NCBI GenBank assembly: GCA_947449015.1
Contig: CANFQA010000011.1
Span: forward strand, 1-64,000
DNA from: Microthrixaceae bacterium
Lineage (GTDB): Bacteria; Actinomycetota; Acidimicrobiia; Acidimicrobiales; Acidimicrobilacustridaceae
Length of the DNA: 64,000 nt
Direction of reading: 5' to 3'
Shown: piece by piece, positions 1 through 8,412 of the stretch
How positions within the stretch are numbered: position 1 is the stretch's first letter
How the letters are laid out: every line of letters starts with the position of its first letter
The notes under the pieces: model-generated
Told to the model about the DNA's origin: nothing
The model's database searches: none
What the model saw: only the letters and a program-made list of their open reading frames with translations
Translations under genes and position numbers: made by a program

Positions 1-659
1 CGGTCATTGCTGAGCCGGTGCAAGGGGCAGGTGGCGTGTATCCGCCTTCGGCTGGGTATCTCGAGCGAGTGCGCGAACTCTGCACCGAACATGGCGCCCT
101 GCTCATTTTCGATGAAGTCATCACCGGTTTCGGACGTCTTGGTACCTGGTTTGCTGCGGACTACTACGGCGTCGTGCCCGACATGATCACCTTCGCCAAG
201 GGTTGTACCTCCGGGTATCTTCCACTTGGTGGTGTGGTTGTGGGCGATGCCGTGCTCGATGTCATTGAGGCTGATCCCACCTTCATCCTGCGCCACGGGT
301 TCACCTATTCCGGCCACCCGACCGCATGTGTCGCCGCGCTCGAGAACACCGCGATCCTTTTGGAAGAGAACCTCTTCGATCGGGTGCCAGCCATTGCCGA
401 ACATCTCGGCGGTGGGCTGGCCCGCCTCGCCGATCAGGGCGTGCTTGCCGCGTCGCGCGGTGTGGGCGGCATTTGGTCGGCAGTGCTGCCCGAGGGTCTT
501 GCTGCTCCGGCGGTGCGCAACGCCATGCTTGAGCGGGGGGTCATTGCCCGGCCGATCGGCGCGTCAGTCATTGCCTTCTGCCCACCGTTAGTTATCTCTG
601 ATGCGCAGCTGCTGCAGTGTGTGGATGCGCTCGAAGGCGCAATCGATACGGCGCGTTGA
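1..659 (+). CDS. Class III PLP aminotransferase, 5' truncated by the window edge
   Basis: Only the C-terminal part is present. The open frame runs in from the window edge (VIAEPVQGAGG), so the first internal Met at base 18 is not the true start. It is a fold-type I class III aminotransferase: the cofactor Asp motif DEVITGFGR is followed by the PLP-lysine motif TFAKGCTSGY, then a GFTYSGHP segment. These motifs are typical of omega-amino acid or diamine:pyruvate transaminases. It ends directly against the convergent Lrp-type regulator. With alanine dehydrogenase and a Pot importer next door, diamine or GABA transamination is likely, but the substrate cannot be read from this fragment. Confidence 0.85.
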   Translation, partial: VIAEPVQGAGGVYPPSAGYLERVRELCTEHGALLIFDEVITGFGRLGTWFAADYYGVVPDMITFAKGCTSGYLPLGGVVVGDAVLDVIEADPTFILRHGFTYSGHPTACVAALENTAILLEENLFDRVPAIAEHLGGGLARLADQGVLAASRGVGGIWSAVLPEGLAAPAVRNAMLERGVIARPIGASVIAFCPPLVISDAQLLQCVDALEGAIDTAR

Positions 660-1169
660 TCAGCGGGTGCCCCAGCTGTAGCTCTGCTTGGTGAGGTGCA
701 TGTAGGTGAATGTCTCGGCATGGGAGACGCCCGGTGTCTGGCGGATTACCTCGTTGACGAGCGTAAGCAACTCATCGGTGTTCTCGCAGACCACCTCACA
801 CATGATGTCGTAGCGGCCGGTGGTGATAACCACGTAGGTGGCCTGCTCAATGGCGGCCAACGCATCGGCAACCTCACGCAGATTGCCGTCGACATTGACG
901 GCAATGAGCGCTTCGAGACTGAACCCCACAGCAATGGGATCAGTGACCGCCACAACCTGCATGGCGCCGCTATCGATGAGTCGTTGCACTCGCTGGCGAA
1001 CCGCAGCCTGCGACAGACCCACCAGGGGACCGAGCTTGGCGTAGGGCATGCGGCCGTCGACCTGCAGCTCGCGGATGATGGCCTTATCGGTGTCATCAAG
1101 GTGCACTGGCGAGCCGGCGCGCACGATTCGTTCATCGCCGACTGCTCGCAGCGGTCGCTGAGCTTTCAC
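660..1169 (-). CDS. Lrp/AsnC family transcriptional regulator, AldR-like
   Basis: A 169-residue protein with an N-terminal winged HTH (about residues 24-70, LDDTDKAIIRELQ then LSQAAVRQRVQRL) and a C-terminal RAM ligand domain (GRYDIMCEVVCEN). The length and order are normal for the family. Its start overlaps the stop of alanine dehydrogenase by 4 bp, so the two are co-transcribed downstream of an aminotransferase. In mycobacteria the Lrp-type regulator AldR lies beside ald and controls it in response to alanine. By analogy this protein probably senses alanine or another amino acid and controls its own operon. The specific ligand is inference. Confidence 0.9.
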   Translation of the reverse strand: MKAQRPLRAVGDERIVRAGSPVHLDDTDKAIIRELQVDGRMPYAKLGPLVGLSQAAVRQRVQRLIDSGAMQVVAVTDPIAVGFSLEALIAVNVDGNLREVADALAAIEQATYVVITTGRYDIMCEVVCENTDELLTLVNEVIRQTPGVSHAETFTYMHLTKQSYSWGTR

Positions 1170-2293
1170 CCGAGGACCGTTTCGAGCGCGGTGTATGGCT
1201 TGGCGATGGACTCGGCAACGGCCTCGTTGGTGACATGGCCGCTCATGGTGTTGACCCCATGGGAAAGAGCGGTGTCGCGTTTGCAGGCACCGGCGACACC
1301 GTACTGGGCGAGTGCCGCGAGATAGGGCAAGGTGGCGTTGGTGAGCGCGTGGGTGGAGGTGTGTGGAACTGCACCAGGCATATTGCCCACTGCGTAATGC
1401 AGCACGCCATGTTTTTCGAACACCGGATCGGAATGCGTGGTCTCATGTGAGGTCTCGACGCAACCGCCCTGATCAATGGCAATGTCGATGATGACGGCGC
1501 CGGGTTTCATGGCTCGCACCATGTCCTCGCTGACGACTACTGGTGCGCGGCCGCCGGGTACGAGGACGGCACCGATGACGAGGTCGGCTTCAGCCACGGT
1601 GCGTTCGACCATGCCTCGGTTGGAACTGAGTGTGGTGACACGACCCATCTGAATCTGATCGATATGACGGAGCCGGTCGATGCTTTTGTCGAGCAGGTCG
1701 ACTTCGGCTTCAAGACCGGCTGCCATCCAGGCGGCGTTCCATCCCACGTTGCCGGCACCGAGCACCGCAACCCTGGCGGGACGCACGCCGGGCGCACCGC
1801 CAAGCAGCACTCCGCGACCACCGTTATGGCGTTCAAGGAGATGAGCGCCGACCTGCACACTCATACGGCCAGCCACTTCGCTCATTGGAGCCAGCAGCGG
1901 AAGTGCGCCATCGGCTAATTGCACGGTTTCATAGGCGATAGCTGTGACCTGTGCAGCAAGCAGTGCATCGGCCACCTTGGGGTAGGCGGCGAGATGGAGA
2001 TAGGTGAACAGCACGAGGTCGGGACGGAAATAGGCGAACTCGTCTTCGAGTGGTTCCTTGACCTTGCACACGATGTCGGAGCGTTCCCAGACCTCGGCAG
2101 CCGAAGCGACAATGGTGGCACCGGCGCGCAGATAGTCCTCATCAGGGATGCTGGAGTCGGCCCCCGCTCCGGCTTCGATGAGCACGGTTGCACCGGTGTG
2201 GAGAACTTCGCGAACACCGTCAGGAGTGATGGCAACGCGATGTTCCTCGTGCTTGATCTCTTTCGGTACACCGACGATGAGCGACGTGCTCAT
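1166..2293 (-). CDS. ald: Alanine dehydrogenase
   Basis: A 375-residue NAD-dependent L-alanine dehydrogenase, interconverting alanine and pyruvate plus ammonia. The N-terminal substrate domain has the family landmarks PKEIKHEEHRVAITP (substrate Arg), CKVKEP (pyruvate Lys) and TYLHLA (catalytic His, about residue 100). The Rossmann domain shows VLGAGNVGWNAA, and IDIAIDQGG carries the catalytic Asp. It overlaps the upstream aminotransferase and the downstream Lrp regulator by 4 bp each. In this setting it most likely deaminates alanine made by pyruvate-dependent transamination, regenerating the amino acceptor. The assignment is firm; the direction of flux is inference. Confidence 0.96.
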   Translation of the reverse strand: MSTSLIVGVPKEIKHEEHRVAITPDGVREVLHTGATVLIEAGAGADSSIPDEDYLRAGATIVASAAEVWERSDIVCKVKEPLEDEFAYFRPDLVLFTYLHLAAYPKVADALLAAQVTAIAYETVQLADGALPLLAPMSEVAGRMSVQVGAHLLERHNGGRGVLLGGAPGVRPARVAVLGAGNVGWNAAWMAAGLEAEVDLLDKSIDRLRHIDQIQMGRVTTLSSNRGMVERTVAEADLVIGAVLVPGGRAPVVVSEDMVRAMKPGAVIIDIAIDQGGCVETSHETTHSDPVFEKHGVLHYAVGNMPGAVPHTSTHALTNATLPYLAALAQYGVAGACKRDTALSHGVNTMSGHVTNEAVAESIAKPYTALETVLG

Positions 2294-3693
2294 GATGCAC
2301 TTGCTCCCATCACGATCGGGTTCATGCCGAGTTTCTCCATGCCTTCAATGAGCACCACCCGCAGGATGGCGACGATCTCGTCGAACTCCTTCGGGCCGCA
2401 GATGAGCGGCGGCGCCAACTGGATGACGGGATCGCCACGGTCGTCGGAGCGACAGATCAGCCCGAGTTCGAGCAGGCGGCGTGACAGATGCTGGCGGATG
2501 AGAAGTTCGCATTCGTCAGCATTGAAGGATTCCTTGGTCTCGCGATTCTTGACCATCTCGATGCCGTAGAAATAGCCCATGCCCCGAATGTCGCCAACGA
2601 TTGGGAGATCACGCAACGTTTCGAGAGCGGCCCGGAAGGCGCCTTCGTTGGCACGCACATTTTCGATGAGCCCGTCTCGCTCGAAAATCTCAAGGTTGGC
2701 CAAGGCAACGGCGCAACTCACCGGATGACCAGCGAAGGTGAGTCCGTGGGTGAACATTGCGCCCGGCTCAAGAAACGGCTCGACCACTTTGTCGTGCACA
2801 ATCATTGCGCCCAGCGGTGAGTAGCCCGAGGTCAGTCCCTTCGCCGAGGTGAGGATGTCGGGCACATAGCCGAGACGCTCACATCCGAACATGGCTCCGA
2901 GGCGGCCATAGGCGCAGATGGTTTCGTCGGAGATCATGAGAATGTCGTAGGTGTCACAGATTTCGCGAACCCTGGCGAAGTATTCGGGCGGCGCAGTGAA
3001 GCAGCCGCCTGAGTTCTGGACCGGCTCGACAAAGACTGCGGCAACGGTCTCGGGACCTTCGCGAAGAATGATCTGCTCGATGTCATCGGCGCACCACAGG
3101 TTGCAGCCCTCGTTTGCCTTGGAACACGAGATACAGCGATAGGCGTTGGTGTTGGCGGCACGACCAACGCCGGGTACCAGCGGTTCGTAGTCCTGGCGAA
3201 ATGCGGGGATGCCGGTGAGCGAAAGCGCTCCCATGGTGGTGCCGTGGTAGCCGAGATAGCGGGTGATGGCTTTGACCTTGGCCGGCTGGTTGCGCAGCTT
3301 GAAGTACTTGCGGGCCAATTTCCATGCGGACTCGATGGCTTCGCTGCCGCCGGTGGTGAAGAACACGCGGTTGAGATTGCCTGGCGCGAGCGATGCCAGC
3401 TTGCTGGCGAGCTCGATGGCATTGGGGTGGGCGTAGGTCCAGATGGGGAAGTAACCCAGTTGGGAACCCTGCGCTCCGGCGGCCTCGGCCAGCTCGCTGC
3501 GGCCATGACCGGCCTGGACTGTGAACAGACCGGAGAGCGCATCGAGATAACGCTTGCCGTCGACATCCCAGATGTAGAAACCCTCGCCCCGCTCCATGAT
3601 GGGGATGATTTCGTCGCTGGGGGCGAGTCGTGAGAAATGGCCCCAGAGGTTGGCCTGCGCCATGGTCCGCAGTTCTGCGGGTGAACGGGTCAT
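2290..3693 (-). CDS. Class III aminotransferase, putrescine/omega-amino:pyruvate type
   Basis: A 467-residue, full-length class III aminotransferase. The PLP Lys is in TSAKGLTSGYSPLG (about K285), and the cofactor Asp lies in the variant motif ISDETICAYGR instead of DEVxxGFGR. The N-terminus (NLWGHFS) resembles SpuC-type putrescine:pyruvate and omega-amino acid:pyruvate transaminases. Four cysteines lie close together at about residues 187, 190, 197 and 201, in an insert before the cofactor domain. It is the first gene of an aminotransferase-ald-lrp operon with 4 bp overlaps, which fits pyruvate as acceptor and alanine as product. Start codon ATG at 3693. Confidence 0.9.
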   Translation of the reverse strand: MTRSPAELRTMAQANLWGHFSRLAPSDEIIPIMERGEGFYIWDVDGKRYLDALSGLFTVQAGHGRSELAEAAGAQGSQLGYFPIWTYAHPNAIELASKLASLAPGNLNRVFFTTGGSEAIESAWKLARKYFKLRNQPAKVKAITRYLGYHGTTMGALSLTGIPAFRQDYEPLVPGVGRAANTNAYRCISCSKANEGCNLWCADDIEQIILREGPETVAAVFVEPVQNSGGCFTAPPEYFARVREICDTYDILMISDETICAYGRLGAMFGCERLGYVPDILTSAKGLTSGYSPLGAMIVHDKVVEPFLEPGAMFTHGLTFAGHPVSCAVALANLEIFERDGLIENVRANEGAFRAALETLRDLPIVGDIRGMGYFYGIEMVKNRETKESFNADECELLIRQHLSRRLLELGLICRSDDRGDPVIQLAPPLICGPKEFDEIVAILRVVLIEGMEKLGMNPIVMGASAS

Positions 3694-3751
3694 GAGGAAC
3701 GCTCCGTCGGTTCGCCGTCGGCGGGTGCCGGTCGACGTTTGTGGTTCGACC

Positions 3752-3766
3752 GCAAGTATTGCTTGC
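3752..3766. promoter_or_regulatory. Possible operator: 15-bp imperfect palindrome upstream of the aminotransferase-ald-lrp operon
   Basis: GCAAGTATTGCTTGC has 5-bp inverted arms around a 5-bp centre and lies about 60 bp upstream of the start at 3693. Lrp/AsnC proteins bind roughly 15-bp dyads, so it may be the autoregulatory site for the operon's Lrp-type regulator. It is a single short site and may be coincidence. Confidence 0.25.
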
Positions 3767-3937
3767 CGAAGCGTGGTCTGACAACCGATTCCATCGTCAA
3801 ATCTGTGTTTCAGGCATGATTCCGGACGAATTCAGCCGTAGGGCCATCGAAATGGCACCCCAAAGGGTGATCGGCGCTGGAATCCGCGCTCAACGAGCCC
3901 GGAATCGGGGAGCGGGCGGAACCGGATGTCTGACGGC

Positions 3938-4804
3938 TTAGCCCGCGGCGAGACCGTGGGTGCCGATGCCGGTGGATGCCGACGCGGCACCGTCGAGCGC
4001 TCGCTGCCGGCGCCGGCCCTGCCAGATGACCAGCAGCGCCATGAGCACGCTGATGACCAGAAGAGATGTGGAGAACACATTGATCTGGGTGGGGACCCGA
4101 CTGCGCTTGAGGTTCCAGATCTCGATCGGGAAGGTGTTATCGAGTCCCGAGTTGAGATAGGTGATGATGAAGTCGTCGAGCGAGAGCGCAAAGGTCAGCA
4201 TGGCGGCCGCCAATACACCCGGTGCAATGAGCGGCAGCGTGATCTTCGTGAAGGTGCGCACAGGGCCGGCGCCGAGATCGGCGGAAGCTTCCTCAAGACG
4301 CCAGTCGAATCCGCGGATTCTCGCTCGTACGGTGGTGGCCACATAACTGACCGAGAACATCACCTGAGCGATGATGATGGTGACGAAGCCGCGCGACCAG
4401 TTGAGTGTGACGAACAGGGTGAGCAGTGAGAAGCCCATGACGACTTCGGGCATGGTGAGTGGCAGCACGATGACCGCACCGAGCACACCCTTGGCGCGGA
4501 ACTTGTACTTCACCATGGCCATGCCCATGAGGGTTCCCAACACCGTGGCAATGAGCGTAACGACGAACGCCACCTTGAGGCTGTAGACGAGCGAATTGGT
4601 CAGTTCGGGATACTTGAATGGGTCCTTCCAGGCTGCGAGGGAGAACTTGTTCCAGATGTAGTTGTACTTCCCGGTCGGCTCGTTGAACGAGTAGATGACG
4701 GTGACCACGATGGGTGTGAACAGGAAGATGAATCCGAACACAGCCCACGCGATGAGCGCTATGCGGCCGACGCGTCGGACCGCTGGTGAGTCTGTGACGC
4801 TCAT
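3938..4804 (-). CDS. potC: Polyamine-type ABC transporter permease, PotC-like
   Basis: A 288-residue inner-membrane permease with about six hydrophobic segments. The cytoplasmic EAA loop reads EEASADLGAGPVRTFTKITLPLIAPG, where the importer ATPase docks. The sequence after the first helix (VTVIYSFN) is typical of PotC/YdcV permeases for spermidine/putrescine. It overlaps the potB-like gene upstream by 4 bp, so the pair is translationally coupled. The C-terminus ends in an Ala/Gly-rich tail. Substrate assignment rests on family and on the adjoining polyamine-catabolic genes; other small cationic or amino substrates remain possible. Confidence 0.9.
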   Translation of the reverse strand: MSVTDSPAVRRVGRIALIAWAVFGFIFLFTPIVVTVIYSFNEPTGKYNYIWNKFSLAAWKDPFKYPELTNSLVYSLKVAFVVTLIATVLGTLMGMAMVKYKFRAKGVLGAVIVLPLTMPEVVMGFSLLTLFVTLNWSRGFVTIIIAQVMFSVSYVATTVRARIRGFDWRLEEASADLGAGPVRTFTKITLPLIAPGVLAAAMLTFALSLDDFIITYLNSGLDNTFPIEIWNLKRSRVPTQINVFSTSLLVISVLMALLVIWQGRRRQRALDGAASASTGIGTHGLAAG

Positions 4805-5682
4805 GCGAGCTCCTCGGTGCCAAGGATGCGGGCGTAGATGATGACGCCTACGAGGATGATGGCCATGAGCATGAATGACAGGGCCGAGAGTTCAGGACGG
4901 AAGAACTCTTTGCCGAAGTTCTTCTCAATGATGTTGCCGATCATGACGGTGCGCTCCGAGCCGAGCAGTTCGGAATTCACAAAGTCGCCAGCGGCGGGAA
5001 TGAAGGTGAGCAGAGTGCCCGCAAACAGACCGGGCAGCGACAATGGCAGCGTGACCCGCCGGAACGCACGGGCGGGGCTGGAGTAAAGGTCGGCGGCTGC
5101 TTCGAGCAGTCGGCGATCCATTTTTTCGAGGCTCACATAGATGGGCAGAACCATGAACGGCAAGAAGTTGTAGGTGAGCGCGGCCACCACGGCGAAGGGC
5201 GAACCGAGGATGCCCTGGCCCTCGTTGAGCACGCCGACCGAGTGCAAGATGTTGACCACGGGGCCGCCGTCGAACAGCAGGATCTTCCATGAGAGCGTGC
5301 GCACCAGATAGGTGACGAAGAACGGCAGCACCACCAGTGCGAGCAGCAGGTTCTTGAAGCGACCGCCCTTGTTGGCAATCACGTAGGCCAACGGGTATCC
5401 GATGATGATGGCGGCGATCGTGGCGATGCTGGCGTAGACGAAGGTGCGCACGATGACTGTGCTGTTATCGGAGATGACGGTGCTGTAGTTGGAGAGTCCA
5501 CCGCTCTTCAGTGAAAGCCGGCCGAGACTGAACAGCGGAATGATGAAGAAGATGAGCAGCCACAGGGTGCCTGGAGCAATGAGCAGATAGGGGGTGAACC
5601 ACCGCCGTGCGAATACGCCGGAGTCGTCGGCCTCCTTCTTGGAGAACCGACGACTCTTCACGGGCGCGGACACGGTGGTCAT
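4801..5682 (-). CDS. potB: Polyamine-type ABC transporter permease, PotB-like
   Basis: A 293-residue permease of the PotB/YdcU type. A short basic cytoplasmic N-terminus is followed by a first helix (LLIAPGTLWLLIFFIIPLF) and several more hydrophobic segments. The EAA loop is LEAAADLYSSPARAFRRVTLPLSLPG, and the following LTFIPAAGDFVNSELLG is characteristic of this permease family. It overlaps the potC-like gene by 4 bp and follows the binding-protein gene by about 19 bp, so both sit in one minus-strand operon with it. Confidence 0.92.
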   Translation of the reverse strand: MTTVSAPVKSRRFSKKEADDSGVFARRWFTPYLLIAPGTLWLLIFFIIPLFSLGRLSLKSGGLSNYSTVISDNSTVIVRTFVYASIATIAAIIIGYPLAYVIANKGGRFKNLLLALVVLPFFVTYLVRTLSWKILLFDGGPVVNILHSVGVLNEGQGILGSPFAVVAALTYNFLPFMVLPIYVSLEKMDRRLLEAAADLYSSPARAFRRVTLPLSLPGLFAGTLLTFIPAAGDFVNSELLGSERTVMIGNIIEKNFGKEFFRPELSALSFMLMAIILVGVIIYARILGTEELA

Positions 5683-5701
5683 CGGTGGATGATGACTGCT
5701 T

Positions 5702-6871
5702 CTACTGCTCGGTGGCCGCGGTGAATGCGCGGCTCACTTCTTCGATGTCATCGGCGCTGAGCACGTTGAACTCATAGAGCGGTGGCGTGCCTGGCGGGTT
5801 GATGAACGGGCTGGCCTGAGCCTCGGCAGACATGAGGGCAACTGCGCCCTGCACCGGTGGCTCGTAGCTGATGGCCTCGTACAGCGGTGCCGCGACCTCG
5901 GGGGTGTACACGTAGTTGAGGAATTCGTTGGCACCCTTGGCATTGCTGGAGCCCACCGGAATCATGGCGTTGTCGACCCACTGCATGCCGCCCTGTTCGG
6001 GGATGAGCCATTCGAGATCGGGATTTGTGGCTTGGAGGGACGCAACGTCACCGGACCAAGCGACTGCGATCCAAGTGTCGCCGAGCGAGAGATCTTCGGT
6101 GTAGGAGTTGCCGGTCACCTTCTTGAACTGGCCTTCGTCGCGGGCCTTGCCGATCTTGGCGATGGCTTCGAGCATCTGGGCTTTGGTGCCGGTGGTGGGG
6201 TTGTAGCCCATGCCGAGCATGGTGAGACCCACGGTGTCGCGCAGTTCGTCGAGGATCGTGACCTTGCCCTTGAACTTGGGGTCGAAGATGGCGTTGACAT
6301 CGGTGAGCTTCCCGCCGACCTTGTCGGGGTAATAGGCGATACCCGTTTGGCCAATGGCCCACGGCACCGAGAACTTGCGGCCCGGATCCCAGCTGGGGTT
6401 GGCCAGCTTCGAGACGACGTTCTTCTTGTTGGCGAAGGCGCTCGTATCGAAGGCTTCGACGCGGTTGGCACCGATATAGGCCGCAGCATTCCAACTGGTG
6501 AGCACGATGATGTCGGCGCCAATTCCCTTGCCCTTGTCGAGGGTGTCGGTGTACTTGGTATTGAACGACTCGTTGCCGTCGATGCTGGCTTGGTAGTTGA
6601 CCTTGATGCCCGTTGCATCGGTGAAACCCTTGATGGTGGCCGAGGTCGAGGGGTCGTCGTTCTCGATGTAGAGCGGCCAGTTGAGCATCGTGATGCTCTT
6701 GGAATCGCCTGACGCGTTACTGCTGGAGCCAGAACTGCAGGCGGCGAGGAAGGTCGGACCGAGAGCCAGGCCACCGAGGGCCAGACCACTCATGCCGAGG
6801 AACCGGCGACGCGAGGTTGAGCGCTCAGCGAATGCAGCGAGGATCTCGGGATCGGGTGTGGGGTTGGCCAT
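5702..6871 (-). CDS. potD: Polyamine-type substrate-binding lipoprotein, PotD-like
   Basis: A 389-residue extracytoplasmic binding protein. The N-terminus carries a twin-arginine motif (SRRRFLGMSG) followed by a hydrophobic stretch and a lipobox (FLAAC), so it is probably exported folded by Tat and lipid-anchored at that Cys. A Ser/Gly/Asn linker follows. The mature part (NWPLYIENDD, ITMLNWP) matches the PotD/PotF spermidine/putrescine binding family. It lies between potA and potB of the same operon. The precise polyamine, or another organic cation, cannot be read from sequence alone. Confidence 0.93.
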   Translation of the reverse strand: MANPTPDPEILAAFAERSTSRRRFLGMSGLALGGLALGPTFLAACSSGSSSNASGDSKSITMLNWPLYIENDDPSTSATIKGFTDATGIKVNYQASIDGNESFNTKYTDTLDKGKGIGADIIVLTSWNAAAYIGANRVEAFDTSAFANKKNVVSKLANPSWDPGRKFSVPWAIGQTGIAYYPDKVGGKLTDVNAIFDPKFKGKVTILDELRDTVGLTMLGMGYNPTTGTKAQMLEAIAKIGKARDEGQFKKVTGNSYTEDLSLGDTWIAVAWSGDVASLQATNPDLEWLIPEQGGMQWVDNAMIPVGSSNAKGANEFLNYVYTPEVAAPLYEAISYEPPVQGAVALMSAEAQASPFINPPGTPPLYEFNVLSADDIEEVSRAFTAATEQ

Positions 6872-6947
6872 GATGACTCCTTCGAATGCGGTGGGGTTTG
6901 CACTGGGTCAGGTACTGCGTTGTGAAGTACGTACGGAACTGCGGGTT

Positions 6948-8132
6948 TCAGCCCTCGTCGACCACGTCAGTGGCGGTGAGGGGATGATCAGGTGATGCGG
7001 GGAGCACGGAGGCTGCGTTTGTGCTCCATGAGGCCCAGACGTTGTCGCCGGGGCGCAACATCGGGAGGTCGTGGTCGGGATCAATGTTGGCAATGATGGG
7101 AGTGTCATCGCTGGTGTGAAGCACAAGGCGAACGATCGGGCCCTGGAAGGTGAGATCGACCACGGTGCCGCGGACACGTTGAATGGTGGGTCCCGGATCG
7201 TTGGTGGAGATGGTGATGCGCTCGGGACGGACCATGAGTACGGCATCGGTGCCACTTCGCAGGGCCTCGCTCTGGCAGCGACCCTTGAGTGATGCACCGC
7301 CAAGGGCGACGATGTCGGCGGTTTCGCCCGATCGGCCGGTGACGGTTCCGGGCCAAAGGTTCGCCTGACCGATGAAACCAGCCACGAACACACTGGCTGG
7401 GTTGTCGTAGATCTCGGTTGGGGTGCCGATCTGCTCGACCCGCCCATCGGACATGACCGCAATGCGGTCACTCATCGTGAGCGCCTCTTCCTGATCATGG
7501 GTGACATACACAAAGGTGATGCCGACCTCACGCTGGATGCGCTTGAGTTCGAACTGCATGGCATGGCGGAGTTTGAGATCAAGAGCGCCGAGTGGCTCGT
7601 CGAGCAGGAGGGCCTTGGGAAGATTGACCAGTGCCCGGGCCAGCGCCACACGCTGCTGCTGGCCGCCGGACAGCTGCGAGGGACGGCGATTGGCGAAATC
7701 GGCGAGCCGGACGATTTCGAGCAGTTCGGGAACGCGCTTGGCGATCTCGTCTTTGGAGGCCTTACGCGACCGCGGGCCGAAGGCCACGTTGTCGAACACG
7801 TTCATATGGGGGAACAGCGCATATTGCTGGAACACAGTGTTGACATCGCGCTTGTTCGGAGGAACCCGGGAGACATCGGTGCCGTCGAGACGGATGGCGC
7901 CCGAAGTGGGCTGCTCGAATCCGGCGATCATGCGCAAGGTCGTTGTCTTGCCGCAGCCGGACGGGCCCAGCATGGAGAAGAACTCGCCTTGCGCGATGGA
8001 GAAGTTGGCGTCGTCGACCGCGGTGAACGAACCGAAGGACTTGGTGACGTGATCGATCTCGATAATCGAGGTGGACGGGTCGTAACCGGACGTCGGAGTG
8101 CTCAAGCCCTCTTGCGTCGCCTGCTGTGTCAC
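6948..8132 (-). CDS. potA: Polyamine-type ABC transporter ATPase, PotA-like
   Basis: A 394-residue ATPase with Walker [10 protein letters not shown] (about residues 56-64), signature LSGGQQQR (about 154-161) and Walker B ALLLDEP (about 174-180). A C-terminal TOBE-type regulatory domain contains [10 protein letters not shown]. The extended C-terminal domain and the [13 protein letters not shown] context fit PotA/FbpC-type importers. It is the first gene of the potADBC operon, reading away from the aldehyde dehydrogenase at 8413. The intergenic space between them holds a 13-bp tandem repeat that would lie in the potA leader. Confidence 0.94.
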   Translation of the reverse strand: MTQQATQEGLSTPTSGYDPSTSIIEIDHVTKSFGSFTAVDDANFSIAQGEFFSMLGPSGCGKTTTLRMIAGFEQPTSGAIRLDGTDVSRVPPNKRDVNTVFQQYALFPHMNVFDNVAFGPRSRKASKDEIAKRVPELLEIVRLADFANRRPSQLSGGQQQRVALARALVNLPKALLLDEPLGALDLKLRHAMQFELKRIQREVGITFVYVTHDQEEALTMSDRIAVMSDGRVEQIGTPTEIYDNPASVFVAGFIGQANLWPGTVTGRSGETADIVALGGASLKGRCQSEALRSGTDAVLMVRPERITISTNDPGPTIQRVRGTVVDLTFQGPIVRLVLHTSDDTPIIANIDPDHDLPMLRPGDNVWASWSTNAASVLPASPDHPLTATDVVDEG

Positions 8133-8163
8133 CGCACCCTCTTCCCAGTTCTGTCGAAGCTCG

Positions 8164-8215
8164 TTCTCTGCGCTGGTTCACTGCGCTGGTTCTCTGTGCT
8201 GATTCTCTGTGCCGG
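8164..8215. repeat. 13-bp tandem repeat, four copies, upstream of potA
   Basis: Four consecutive 13-bp units: TTCTCTGCGCTGG, TTCACTGCGCTGG, TTCTCTGTGCTGA, TTCTCTGTGCCGG. A decayed partial fifth unit follows. The unit length is not a multiple of three, and the array lies between the divergent potA and aldehyde dehydrogenase starts. It is therefore non-coding and would sit in the potA leader or promoter. Confidence 0.85.
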
Positions 8216-8412
8216 TCCTCTGGCAGCGTGAACCCCTCGAATTTGCCGGTGACCCGGCGTCGACTGCGACTTGCAGACCCGCAAGATTCCCAACATTCCC
8301 CGTGCTGCGCAAGCGAACTTACGGTAGTTCATGCTGCTGTCACAGAACCGCTTGCCATCGGGCTGCCGATGGCCCACGATTCGGGGGTTCGAACCTGACC
8401 TGAGGAGCAGAT
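8216..8412. other. Divergent intergenic region between potA and the aldehyde dehydrogenase
   Basis: This stretch must contain the promoters of two divergent units, the potADBC operon and the aldehyde dehydrogenase gene. A good Shine-Dalgarno (GAGGAG) precedes the GTG start at 8413. I see no clear structured RNA or coding frame here. Confidence 0.5.

Noticed and set aside
8384-8400. GGTTCGAACC resembling a tRNA T-loop
   Set aside because: The flanking bases do not form the five-pair T stem, and no acceptor, D or anticodon arm can be laid out upstream.
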